Made by a program: the position numbers and the translations under genes
Part shown: piece by piece, positions 11,615 to 21,125 of the stretch
How positions within the stretch are numbered: the stretch's first letter is position 1
How the letters are laid out: each line of letters starts with the position of its first letter
NCBI RefSeq assembly: GCF_963678635.1
Contig: NC_087069.1
Coordinates: forward strand, 20,494,660 to 20,558,659
Length of the DNA: 64,000 nt
From: Symsagittifera roscoffensis
Taxonomy: Eukaryota; Xenacoelomorpha; Acoela; Convolutidae
Reading direction: 5' to 3'
The notes under the pieces: generated by a model
Database searches by the model: none
Told to the model about the DNA's origin: nothing
The model's input: the letters and a program-made list of their open reading frames with translations, nothing else

Positions 11615-12601
11615 ATGAGTCTAGACAAGTCAAGGATACCAAAACGAGGTAATAGCTCTAGGAAATTCATACCTGAAGAGCAAAGAAAAACGATGACCGA
11701 TCTTTTTGTGGATTGGATCAAGCGATCCCGGTCCGATAAAGGGGAGACGGTTTCAGGCAGAATGGTTGAAACGAGATGTCAGAAGACCTCAGAAGAGCGA
11801 AAAGAACTGTTAGAAGTGGAGGTCAATACGGACCATACCATGAACGACAACCAGGAAGTAAATGGACTGGAAGGGAGAGGCAGAAGGCTGGCGAGTGAAT
11901 CTACTCCGGTAGAACAAGGCCATGATTTTGCCACTTCCACCGGGACATTGGATCGAGAGGAGATGTCGGAACTGTCCGACATCTCAACTGAAGTAACGGC
12001 AACTAGAAGATCTCCGACAGACAACACTATGATGGCAGGCGGAACTGGGAAACAAACAACGTCATCATCATTCTCAGAAAGAATGAAGAACACCTTCGGA
12101 AACATCTTTCCATTCAGCATGGGAGGAGGAGCAGGAAACGACGGTGAATCCCAGGAGGAAGAGGATGAAGAGGGGCAAGGGGACTTTGGATCTCAAGTCA
12201 GCCTCAATAGTTCGATCCAGGAGAACGAGGCACACGTCGGAAGAGAGACTGGAACCATGGACAAATTTGGTGTAGTGACAACGATAAGCAAAGAGGCAAA
12301 CACACCGGGCCAGTCAAAAGACTTCGCGATTAGGACAAGTTCAGAGCCACAACCTGGAGAGAGTAGAACCAGAGGGCTAGGCAACGCGTTAGTGGATCCT
12401 GAAGTAGATAATGAAAAGACGTTGAAGCAGAGAGTCAAGGCCCGGATCTCGACCAGCACGAAGCTACCTGGGACCGACAGGGTTACACCGCCACTAGTGA
12501 CGCCACTCGTGGATAACGGGGCAGCACTAGAAGAAGCTTTAAACAACATAGTGGACAGTTTAGGAGAACCAAAAGGAGCAGATGTCAATAAGGATGAGTG
12601 A
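11615..12601 (+). CDS. gag: Gag N-terminal region (328 codons)
   Basis: First long ORF after the leader, so taken as the start of gag. ATG at 11615 is the first in frame. Residues 1-50 are basic; the rest is acidic and Ser/Thr/Gly-rich, probably disordered, with a glutamate-rich stretch around residues 180-195. There is no recognisable domain, which is common for the matrix-like end of Ty3/gypsy Gag. The frame closes at TGA 12599-12601, overlapping the next ORF, which is in the +1 frame. Whether the overlap is a programmed frameshift or a mutation cannot be decided from one copy, because copy A does not reach this region. Confidence is high that it is element-coding, lower that it is a separate protein. 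Confidence 0.7.
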   Translation: MSLDKSRIPKRGNSSRKFIPEEQRKTMTDLFVDWIKRSRSDKGETVSGRMVETRCQKTSEERKELLEVEVNTDHTMNDNQEVNGLEGRGRRLASESTPVEQGHDFATSTGTLDREEMSELSDISTEVTATRRSPTDNTMMAGGTGKQTTSSSFSERMKNTFGNIFPFSMGGGAGNDGESQEEEDEEGQGDFGSQVSLNSSIQENEAHVGRETGTMDKFGVVTTISKEANTPGQSKDFAIRTSSEPQPGESRTRGLGNALVDPEVDNEKTLKQRVKARISTSTKLPGTDRVTPPLVTPLVDNGAALEEALNNIVDSLGEPKGADVNKDE

Positions 12602-13283
12602 ACTAGAAAGAGCAGTTCACATTGAAAGAGAAAGTCTGTGGGAAGAAATAAACCGCAATAGACAGGAAGTTGGCAGGAGCGAAAAACGCTTGAAAGAAAG
12701 AACGGACGAGCATATGGCGAAGAACTTGTCGCGAATGACAAAAGAGGCGGAACAGAGGGAGTTACGCTTAAGAGCCGACATGGAGAACTTAAGAATTCAG
12801 CAAGAGCAGTCTCTTGGGACTCTTGACACAAAGATAGACGCGATGATGGAGAGGCGAACTCAGGCTATCATGGATAGGTTGGACGGGCTACTAAGCAGCA
12901 AGAGTGGACCAAAAGAAGGAGAGCCGAACTCGAACATCAAAGCAGGAAGACGTATGGATCCACTAGAGGCAGGGGCAGTTCATCAGGCTATGCCACAAGG
13001 GGTAATGCAGCATGGGGCCCGAACAGTAGAGCAAGTTCAACGGGGAACAGACAAACCTCTAACGAACGACCAACGCAAGGCACACATGCGACTGGGAGAA
13101 GTGATTCCGGCAACAGGGGGCATGCAAGCCCGAGGAGGAGTCATGTGGGCCAAGCGGGAAGCGCTCACGGTGATGCGGATTGCAGGGATGCACCGCACAC
13201 AGAGCCTTCGACGAGGTGTGAGGACACTCAAGCGGGACACTCAAGGGATGCTACGGCAATGGCCACAGCATTTGAACCCCTGA
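12582..13283 (+). CDS. gag: Gag middle region: coiled coil (233 codons)
   Basis: Overlaps the end of the first gag ORF and is read in the +1 frame relative to it. Residues about 5-110 are a charged heptad-rich helix (many Glu, Arg, Met and Leu), predicted as a coiled coil, followed by a Gly/Gln/Met-rich linker. No enzyme motif is seen. The next ORF (13145-14341) returns to the first frame, so one +1 and one -1 change separate three pieces that were probably a single Gag polyprotein of about 900 residues. It may not be translated independently. Confidence 0.6.
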   Translation: MSIRMSELERAVHIERESLWEEINRNRQEVGRSEKRLKERTDEHMAKNLSRMTKEAEQRELRLRADMENLRIQQEQSLGTLDTKIDAMMERRTQAIMDRLDGLLSSKSGPKEGEPNSNIKAGRRMDPLEAGAVHQAMPQGVMQHGARTVEQVQRGTDKPLTNDQRKAHMRLGEVIPATGGMQARGGVMWAKREALTVMRIAGMHRTQSLRRGVRTLKRDTQGMLRQWPQHLNP

Positions 13284-14341
13284 ACAGGTCTTTGGAGACA
13301 TTCCTGACGAGGTTATCTAGAACCAATGAACGCAGTGAGAAGTCCAGAAGAGTCTTTAAGAAGCCAAGATGCTACAAAGACGAATCTGATGGCTGTATTG
13401 ATACCTGGATAGAGGTAATGAAGCTGCATTTCGAGGAAGAGGACTTGTCGGAGAGACAAGAATGCAGCGCGCTCACCAGCAACTTAGAAGGGACAGCCCT
13501 GAACTGTGTCATGGCCAAGAAGCAATATCAACGTGACACTGCTGAAAAAATCTTCGAAATCTTGTTAAACCGTTTCGGATCAGGGGTGCAGGGGCACCAG
13601 GCGATGATGCGCTTCGAGAAACGGAGGCAACGAGAAGATGAAACCATAGACAAGTTTCTCGAGAATTTGGAAATGCTGAGAAGACGCAGCCAACCGGATG
13701 AGTCAAACCGAAGGATGAACCTGGCCGTAGCCTCGAAATTTATCGATGGTGTGAAGAATGATGAACTTCGTACGATGCTAGCAACGCATTACACACCACT
13801 ATCAACCAATGCGCCAACACCGGAGGAGTTGAGGCTCAAATCAAAAGAGTATCTTTTGTTGAAACCTCATTCGAGATCTGGATATTACAAGAACAATTAT
13901 GGAAATTTTAACAACGGACCAGCAAACCAAGGGAACAATTGGTACAAACCGAGGGATGATATGGACAAGAGACGCTCTTGTGATAATTGCAGTTCAACGG
14001 ACCATCATGTGTCAGCATGCCCAGCTTACAAACAAGGCATGAAAGCAATAGGCTTCAGCCTCGAGGACGAAGATGCGTCAGAATTGGACCATGAGGATTT
14101 CATGAGAGGAGTAATAGCGAAATTCGGCCCGAGGTGTTTCTTTTGCAACTTGGAAGGTCATTTTAAATCAGATTGTCCGCAATTCTGGGATGCAGTGGCA
14201 GACATCAAGCATCCAAGACATGAAGAAGCTGTGTCAGGAGTGAAAGCCAGCAAGGCTCGACTTTTGAGTGAAGCGGAGGCACGCAGAAAGGATAAACCTC
14301 AAGAGCTGGAACAGGGGAGACACGTGAGCCGGAAGCGGTAA
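13145..14341 (+). CDS. gag: Gag capsid-like region and nucleocapsid with two zinc knuckles
   Basis: The homologous part probably starts after about residue 45, at the end of the overlap with the previous ORF. Residues about 75-235 resemble the retrotransposon Gag capsid domain: a tryptophan-bearing helix, a hydrophobic core, and the FxxRFGS and FLENLEMLRRR segments. Two CX2CX4HX4C zinc knuckles follow, coded at 13979-14020 and 14135-14176, as expected for nucleocapsid binding of genomic RNA. The frame ends at TAA 14339-14341. Pol is open in the -1 frame from 14296, so gag and pol overlap by about 46 nt. I see no textbook slippery heptamer in the overlap. Confidence 0.8.
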   Translation: MGQAGSAHGDADCRDAPHTEPSTRCEDTQAGHSRDATAMATAFEPLNRSLETFLTRLSRTNERSEKSRRVFKKPRCYKDESDGCIDTWIEVMKLHFEEEDLSERQECSALTSNLEGTALNCVMAKKQYQRDTAEKIFEILLNRFGSGVQGHQAMMRFEKRRQREDETIDKFLENLEMLRRRSQPDESNRRMNLAVASKFIDGVKNDELRTMLATHYTPLSTNAPTPEELRLKSKEYLLLKPHSRSGYYKNNYGNFNNGPANQGNNWYKPRDDMDKRRSCDNCSSTDHHVSACPAYKQGMKAIGFSLEDEDASELDHEDFMRGVIAKFGPRCFFCNLEGHFKSDCPQFWDAVADIKHPRHEEAVSGVKASKARLLSEAEARRKDKPQELEQGRHVSRKR

Positions 14342-16299
14342 CTGCGGCTGAGGACTTCAAGATCGATTATAAGACAGCTGCAAGGGATGCTCTAAATAGA
14401 GTACAACAGGAATTGGTGACAAAAGAGATCGAACAAAAAGTGAAACTTGAACTGGAAAATGAAAAGCTTCAGGAGCAATTGAATACCTTCGAAGCAACGG
14501 AGCTTGAAGAAACGAAAGCACCAAGCAGTTTAAACATGAAACTTAAAGTGATCTCCGGTAAGAGGTTCGGCATGATGCCGCAAGGAAGCAAGATACAGTC
14601 GATAATCTCAGTGGCTGGACATCAGGTGATCAGAAATCTGAGTGAACCATCCGAGTTCACTTTGATGCATTTGGACACATATGCAGATTATCTGAGACAG
14701 GTGGAGCCACGCACCGAGTCGAGAGCTGTGCGAGCACTACTAACGACGGGTGGCCCTCGCATGAAGAAACTTCATGGACGCTACCTAGAGGTCTATGGGC
14801 CGTATCAAGTAATGCTGAACGTGGATGGAATCAGTATCTACACCAGGACTTATGTAACAACAGATGATGACCAAATGGGGCAGATCTATTTGGAAGAAGA
14901 GGAACTCAAGGTCCGCAGGATAGGCCATGACGCCATGATGGAACAAGACGCAGTACACATTGGATATGAAGCAGATGTGACAGCACATCTGCTCGACACC
15001 AACGGAACAAAAATCGGAGTCACAGGGCTTCTGGACACAGAGGCGGTAGTGAGTGTGAAGCCGATAAAAACTTGGGAAAGAATGGGCTTCACGCGGGAAG
15101 ATCTAATTCCAACGAATCTCCGACTGGCCGCAGCCAATCGAGGAGCTATCTACGTAGCCGGAAGAACACCAATAACGGTCCTCCACATGGGAGGACGGGA
15201 TCTTTGGATGAGCTTCCTGGTGGTAGAGAATCTGGACGATGCCGACCAATTCATCTTGGGCAGAGATTTTGCCAGGAATTTTGACGTGATGATTAACTTG
15301 AACAACGGTCTAATACGGATTAGAAACCCGGACCGAAAGTATGTTAAGAGACCAATTAATAGGATAATAAAAGACGAAAATAAGGTACCAGTTTTTTTGG
15401 ATAGAAAAGTAAAATTACAACCAGGACAAGCTGTAGTAGCAATTTTTAGAATGAGAAATTTAAATTCATTAAGTGATAGTAAACAGGTTTGCTTAGTACC
15501 GAATCCAAATAGTCAGAGTTCGGTGATTTTAGGCCGGAGCTTCTCGGTAACGCGAAACGGACTGTGTTTCAGTGTGTTGTTGAACACACTGGACACCACG
15601 GTTTCAATCCAGCGTGGAAAGAAGCTTGGCTACGCTTTGCCGATGAGGACTGACTATGAGGAGACACCAAACTTGAAGAAATATAGTGTGAAAGACTGTC
15701 CTTATCATGCCAATAAAGATAAAATTTTAAAGAGGATTAATGAATTAAAATCTATTCATAAATTGTTTTCAATGAAATCCGAAACGGACGACGGCTTATC
15801 AAGCTGCTCGAATTTTCCGGAACGCCCCTCGTCATATGAACTAGAATCTGACAAACCGGTTTTGCCAGAGATAGAACATTTAAAAGGGAAAATAGGTGAG
15901 GGAGATTTCAAAAAATTGCGGGACCTCCTAAATCGGAACGCAGATGTATTTTCAAAGCATAAGGCGGATATCGGTTGCTGTAATTTCGTCGAACACGAAA
16001 TCGAACTAGAAGAGGGCGCCGTTCCCCATAGGGAAGGCGCAAGACGAATGACGCCACACAAATCGGAAGCGTGCCGAGCGGAGATAGAAATGTTGCTTGA
16101 ATACGACATGAGAGAACCCTCGAAATCGCCATGGGCTTGCGGAGTAGTAATGGCGAAAAAGAAAGGGGGGCAGCTTAGATTTTGTTGCGACTTTCGTTAC
16201 TTGAACGCGGTAACGATAAAAGATGCGTACCCGATACCGCGAATAGACGATATCCTATCTAAGCTTGGTGATGCCAAGTTCTTACCACATTGGACTTAG
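14296..16299 (+). pseudogene. pol: Pol part 1: aspartic protease and start of reverse transcriptase
   Basis: Open in frame from 14296, with the first ATG at 14413. An N-terminal helix-rich segment precedes a retropepsin-like domain coded at about 14960-15340. The active-site triad reads D-T-E (15034-15042) where the family has D-T-G, so the protease is probably inactive; a typical ILGRDF segment lies downstream. RT begins at about 15885 with the usual Ty3/gypsy landmarks: SPWACGVVMAKKK, RFCCDFRYLN and DAYPIPRIDDIL. The frame is lost at about 16282 by an apparent 1-nt deletion; the next conserved RT block is in another frame (16290-16350), and a second 1-nt loss near 16352 moves the sequence to the frame of part 2. 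These are presumed inactivating mutations of this copy. Confidence 0.8.
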
Positions 16300-17107
16300 G
16301 TTCTGCCTTCTGGCAGGTCCCTCTGCGGAAGAAGGACAGAGAGAAGACCGGATTCGGTGCGAGTTGGGATTGTACCAATGGAAGAGGATGCCCTTCGGCT
16401 TGTGCAATGCAACGGCCACTTTTCAAAGACTGATGGCTCAGGCTTTGACTGGAGTGACCAAGAAGTACGGGAACCTCGTGATGTGTTACGTGGATGACGT
16501 AGTCATAGTGACACCGACCCTGGAAGACCACATTGATAGGCTCGATGAGGTCTTTGGATGCATGAAAAGAGCAGGATTAAAGTGCAAACCATCGAAATGT
16601 GAAATCCTTAGGGACTCGATTAAGTACCTAGGAAGAATGGTGGATAGGCATGGTGTGAGGCCGGACCCGGAAGCAGTGGAAGCAGTGTTGACATGGAAAG
16701 CCCCCAGAACGGACACACAGCTCCTGAGCTTCCTAGGGTTTGCCAATTACTACCGAGAATTCATAAAAGGATATGCGGACAAGGTGTACCCGATGCAGAA
16801 GCTGATGCGCAACAAAGGGAAAAAGTTCGAATGGAACGATGAGGCACAGGTTGCTTTCGAGAACATAAAGCGGGAACTTTGCGAAGCGCCAGTGCTGGGC
16901 ATGCCTACAGAAAAGAGCATGTATGTTCTCGACACAGACGCATCGGTGGTGGCCATCTCAGGAATCTTGCATCAAGAGCAAGAATGGAACGGAAGAACAG
17001 TTCTCATTGCATACGGCAGCAAAGTCTTGAGTGACACAGAGATGAAATATGGCGCACCAAAAGCAGAAATGTTTGCAGTAGTCACCTTCGTGGAGAAGTA
17101 CCGTTGA
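16265..17107 (+). pseudogene. pol: Pol part 2: reverse transcriptase palm/thumb and first half of RNase H
   Basis: Homologous sequence in this frame starts near 16353. It shows the RT block MPFGLCNATATFQRLM and the catalytic YVDD (16487-16498), then the Ty3/gypsy connection segment (FLGFANYYREFI). RNase H follows: the DTDAS motif with its catalytic aspartate at 16937 and the glutamate of KAEMFAVV at 17066. The frame is interrupted by TGA at 17105-17107, directly inside RNase H; the same frame continues after it with the remaining RNase H motif. A CGA-to-TGA change would explain the stop. The RT fold is split by upstream frameshifts, so no active enzyme is expected. Confidence 0.8.
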
Positions 17108-17110
17108 TAC

Positions 17111-18436
17111 TTGGGGAGCGCTCCCTTCAAGTTACGCGTGGACAACAGAGCGTTATCCTGGTTGAAGACCTACTCGATGGATCAGAGTTATATTGGTAGA
17201 TGGATAGTAAGATTGGATGGCTACCATATGATAATCGAACATAGGATGCGTGATAAACACCAGAATGCTGACAGCCTCAGCAAGAAAACTGAGTTCTATG
17301 AGAGATTGGAGCAGAAGCAGGCCAATCAGGCGGAAATAAAGGAGGGATTCTCGTTTCTGGACAAAGAAACTTATGAAGCGCTTCCCTTAACGAGATGGTT
17401 GGATAAGTCTGGACATCCAATTCCAGGGCACCCTGAGTTACCTGTAGAGAAAGCAGCCAAGATAAAGATCCTGTCCAAGGAGGACCCGGTCCCGTTGGAT
17501 TTGTTGCTGCGCTCGAACCTGGTCCAGCAAGAACTCTCTCGCATGAATATAAACAGCTTCTCATTATTGGATAAAACGGTGCAAATCACACCACAAGTGA
17601 TGCGGATGCTGGGTGGATTGTTAGAAAGAGAAGTGACCAGAGATGACCCCGAGTGGGCAGCAGCAGTGGCATCGCTTACAGTCAGTGAGAAAGTGAAGAT
17701 CATGCCGTCCAGACGACAGCACGAAGAGAACGAGAGGGATTGTAGGACAATAGTTCAGCAACTAGTATCCTCAATACCCCAAGAGATTTTAACCAGTACT
17801 TCTTACGGACAGAAAGAACAGGAGAACAGCAAGCAAAAGAAAACCGTCACCTTTGTGGACCGGGATAAAGAGGGTGAAGTTGTAGAACAAAATCTGCTGC
17901 AAGACCATTTGTCCGGGGCGAAGGATGAGAAGAACCAGCGATCACAAGATCAGCACCCGGGACAAGAAAAATTGTCCGAGGAGTCTGAGATAGACGAGAA
18001 AATTCCTGATGAGAAACAGGACCTAGAGAACAAGGTTTTGTCCGGGGAGTTCAGATGGATGCGAAGAAAGTACAGACATGATCTGGAGGAGCGTGCAGTC
18101 TCCAGCACAACACTTTCGACGGATGATAATTCAGAAAGCTCAGGAATGAACACCTATTCAGACAGGAATTCGAACTCGGGATCAGAACTGTCAGAACTGG
18201 CGATTCACACGCTACTAGTGGAAACTCGGGCGAGGGATCTGGACAGAGAGGTGTACCAGGATCCTGACTGTGATCGCTACCTAATACCAGGCGAAAGAGT
18301 CTTTGACAACGCAGCGGATGACTTAGAAACGATAGCGGTATCGAAACGTTCTATAAGCCTGTTGCCGCAGAAAGAGGTAGTCAGGACTGATCTTCAGCCG
18401 TTTGAACAAGAAACACAACCGTTGGCGAAGGTTTGA
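17111..18436 (+). pseudogene. pol: Pol part 3: end of RNase H and a long spacer region
   Basis: Same frame as part 2, after the TGA. The first about 60 codons complete RNase H: RVDNRALSW (catalytic aspartate at 17141) and the histidine/asparagine segment HQNADSLS typical of Ty3/gypsy. About 380 further codons have no recognised domain. They include helical stretches (17400-17700) and a long hydrophilic Glu/Lys/Asp/Ser-rich region (17790-18200), probably disordered. The frame ends at TGA 18434-18436 and resumes three codons later as the integrase ORF, so this is probably another point nonsense mutation within a single pol. Confidence 0.75.
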
Positions 18437-18445
18437 TGCGTTAAG

Positions 18446-20614
18446 ATGGAAGAAGACACACATCAACCCAACGAGCTGAATAGCCAGATGAGGGTCATGA
18501 AGACGTACTTGAAGGCGAGATACAGACTCTCGGACCTTCTAAGGGCGCAGAGAAATGATCGCATGACAAGCAACCTGAAAAGGTGGATCGAGAATGGTTC
18601 TCCGGATAAAGGGGACCTCGAGGAAGATAGTTATCGCATCCTGAGACAATACTTCATGCAGAAGGAAGGGAGGTTATATTTGAACAAGGACGGGATTGTG
18701 GCTTGCAAAAAAAGGGAGGAAGACAGAGTCCTGTACAAGTATAACGCGATAGTGTTACCGCAACTCTATCAGACAGAACTATTATTCAGGTCACATGATC
18801 AGATGGGCCATCAGGGGATCGACAAAGTATATCAGAGGATCCTGAAGCGCTTTGAGTGGCCTGGGATGAAAAAGGCATGCGAGAAATGGGTAACAGCATG
18901 TCTGTCATGCCAACAGGTCAAGGATCCTAGGAAGTTGCGATTTCCTTTACAATCGATTGAGTCGTCTGAATTCAACGAGGTGGTGCAAATAGATCACCAA
19001 AAGATATGCATGACAGACAATGGTTACAATCAGGTGCTGGTCATGATAGATCATTTTACGAAGTATGCAGAGGCCGTGCCCTGCATAACTGCCTCGGCGG
19101 AAGAGACATGCGACCACCTGATCAATACATGGATAGCAAGACATGGTTGTCCGATGACGTTTCAATCGGATAATGGAACAGCTTTCGTAGGAGAGCTTAC
19201 GAAAGAGCTTATGAGACGCTCACAGGTCGCTCAGGCTCACTCCACGACATACCACCCTCAAACGAATGGTTTAGTGGAAAGACAGAATAGGACGTTAGTG
19301 TCGATGCTGAGAGTATACTGTTCCAGGTATATGACCGACTGGGACAGATCCTTCCACAGCACGCAACACTCCACCACTGGAGTCAGTCCACATATGATGC
19401 TGACTGGACATGAGAAGTCTTTACTCTTAACCTTCTTCTACACAGAATATGAGGGAAAGAAAACATCCCCACAGGTGTACGTGAGGGATGTGATCAGATG
19501 GCAACAGGAGTTGAACGATTTGTGTAGACGAAACAATCAGCAGGCACAGGCAAGGCAGAGGAAAAGATTCGACAAGAATGCAGCTGGTGCAAAGGCTTAC
19601 TCGGTGGGAGACTACGTATGGGTATTTCAGAACGTTATACCACCGAAAGGGACAAAGAAGCTTCTAAAAAAGTGGAGGGGACCATTCATGATTACGGAGG
19701 TGCACCAGGAGGGACGCTTTTATAGACTGAGTACTGGCCGAGCCGCCCACTACGAGAACATCAAGCCACACAATCCATCGACAGAAGACTGGTGTATACC
19801 TGCAGACATGGAAGAAGGGGATTATCTAATGATGGACCCTGCTTGTGAGGTCAATGAAAAAGGCCCCAGGGAGAAGAACGATGGAAACGAAGTCGTAGAG
19901 GAAGGTACGGATACACCGCTGGACCTGGATCCAAACGAACAGATCGAAGCGGACGATGAAACCTTACCCTATGCAGAGGAAGATTGGCAGGATCCCGAAC
20001 AGATAGAGGTTCCCAAGAACTTGGAACCGGATCTTCCGTTAACCATACAGACTCGTCAGAAGGATGGAATGAGACCAAGAAAGAAATACAATCCTTACGG
20101 TGACGACTTTGTAGTGGATAGGATAGATCTAAAGAAGATAGTGGAGGAAGTAGTGGGTCTAGAGGAAATAACTGTGTCACAAGACATTGACATAGTCGAT
20201 GATCACGACGATGAGTGGGTTGACGACTGGTCGAAACCCGAGGTAGAATTCGACGACGAGCAACAGCAGTCATATGAACAAGACTTGACCAACCTGCGTG
20301 TCTTAGAGTGGCTGAATGAAACGACCTCGGATCCAGAGGAGACCAGCGTCACAATTCAAGACGTAGATCGTGAAAGCATGAAATACATCAAGACCGAACG
20401 AGATGATCCTTCCTGGGCTGCCCAGGAAGGACGACTACTCATCCCAGCTTCTAACCTTGACTTGATACCCGGTATGCGATCGACGGGGACGTCGATGGAT
20501 ATTTTTGTCCGGGGATTGGGGGTAGGACTTACCCACACTGAAAACTTGATAAAAAAAATTAAGAATAGCAAGAGAAACAGGAGACTTAGAAGCAGAAACA
20601 GGCGAAGAGCCTAA
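18446..20614 (+). CDS. pol: Pol part 4: integrase with HHCC, D-D-35-E and GPF motifs
   Basis: This part inserts the cDNA into the host genome. The N-terminal zinc-binding HHCC is coded by His 18794 and 18809 and Cys 18899 and 18908. The catalytic triad is Asp 18992, Asp 19169 and Glu 19277, giving D-x58-D-x35-E, intact. An SH3-like tail follows with KKWRGPFMITEV, the GPY/F module of Ty3/gypsy integrases. The last about 280 codons are acidic and unassigned. An A8 run at 20551-20558 lies near the end; past it this frame becomes an arginine-rich tail ending at TAA 20612-20614, while the +1 frame continues into the macro-domain-like ORF. The ATG at 18446 is only the first after an upstream TGA and is probably not a true start. 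Confidence 0.85.
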   Translation: MEEDTHQPNELNSQMRVMKTYLKARYRLSDLLRAQRNDRMTSNLKRWIENGSPDKGDLEEDSYRILRQYFMQKEGRLYLNKDGIVACKKREEDRVLYKYNAIVLPQLYQTELLFRSHDQMGHQGIDKVYQRILKRFEWPGMKKACEKWVTACLSCQQVKDPRKLRFPLQSIESSEFNEVVQIDHQKICMTDNGYNQVLVMIDHFTKYAEAVPCITASAEETCDHLINTWIARHGCPMTFQSDNGTAFVGELTKELMRRSQVAQAHSTTYHPQTNGLVERQNRTLVSMLRVYCSRYMTDWDRSFHSTQHSTTGVSPHMMLTGHEKSLLLTFFYTEYEGKKTSPQVYVRDVIRWQQELNDLCRRNNQQAQARQRKRFDKNAAGAKAYSVGDYVWVFQNVIPPKGTKKLLKKWRGPFMITEVHQEGRFYRLSTGRAAHYENIKPHNPSTEDWCIPADMEEGDYLMMDPACEVNEKGPREKNDGNEVVEEGTDTPLDLDPNEQIEADDETLPYAEEDWQDPEQIEVPKNLEPDLPLTIQTRQKDGMRPRKKYNPYGDDFVVDRIDLKKIVEEVVGLEEITVSQDIDIVDDHDDEWVDDWSKPEVEFDDEQQQSYEQDLTNLRVLEWLNETTSDPEETSVTIQDVDRESMKYIKTERDDPSWAAQEGRLLIPASNLDLIPGMRSTGTSMDIFVRGLGVGLTHTENLIKKIKNSKRNRRLRSRNRRRA
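20551..20558 (+). other. A8 homopolymer at the integrase / macro-domain frame switch
   Basis: Eight adenines lie in the integrase frame exactly where the downstream macro-domain frame opens (20553). Slippage of polymerase or ribosome here, or a 1-nt length change, would join the two frames. Confidence 0.45.
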
Positions 20615-21125
20615 GAAACCTGACATAGGCAGGGTAGTTGAGTCATATTTTAACTTACCAAATGAATATTCAAGTAACATAATACTAACAGACAGTGATT
20701 TCATACTCACAAACAGAACATGTGCGATAGCAATCACCGCAGACATGAGTTTTAGGACAGCGTTAGCGGCAGATTTTAAGAGAGAATACAAAAACGTGGA
20801 ATTCCTTTGGAAGCAAAGACCAGGGATAGGGGGCGTAGCAGCCTTACCTCCGGCGGTGTCGCAGATACCGGGAAAGTACTTATGCTTCTTGGTAACGAGG
20901 GCGACGGAGAAGCAGCACGTGGACCCAGAAAACCGAGTCTTGTCTTTGACGAGGCTGAGGGACTTCCTTGTGGAAATGGACGTGAAGGAGCTTTCGCTTC
21001 CAGTGCACGATCCAAACAGAGGAAGACTGCATCCTCGGGAATTGTACGCGCTTGTACACGTGATATTCTCTGATACGAACATACAAGTATATCTACATAA
21101 GAAATATTACTTAAGTATAGGCTGA
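20553..21125 (+). CDS. Macro-domain-like protein, TARG1-like, fused or adjacent to pol
   Basis: The frame is open from 20553 without a start codon; the first ATG (20745) falls inside the conserved part, so a frameshift from pol at the A8 run is the likely expression route. The domain runs from about 20676 to 21110. It follows the macro-domain pattern of the TARG1/OARD1 type: a strand ending in ITADMS, the helix ALAADFKREY, a YLCFLVTR strand, a helix LTRLRDFLVEM, the ELSLP strand, and a final helix and strand (VHVIF, IQVYL). Macro domains bind or hydrolyse ADP-ribose on proteins or nucleic acids. Against TARG1 as I remember it, the glycine-rich loop is changed, the catalytic lysine aligns with Arg and the catalytic aspartate with Gly, so binding without hydrolysis, or loss of function, is possible. 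Confidence 0.65.
   Translation, partial: KKLRIARETGDLEAETGEEPKKPDIGRVVESYFNLPNEYSSNIILTDSDFILTNRTCAIAITADMSFRTALAADFKREYKNVEFLWKQRPGIGGVAALPPAVSQIPGKYLCFLVTRATEKQHVDPENRVLSLTRLRDFLVEMDVKELSLPVHDPNRGRLHPRELYALVHVIFSDTNIQVYLHKKYYLSIG

Noticed and set aside
12193-12831. Minus-strand ORF of 212 codons opposite gag
   Set aside because: Antisense of the biased gag codons, Ser/Leu/Pro-rich, no domain.
17105-18436. Alternative genetic code reading TGA as sense
   Set aside because: The CCCH gene ends with TGA at its natural end and the host genes need no recoding; TAG and frameshifts also break the element.
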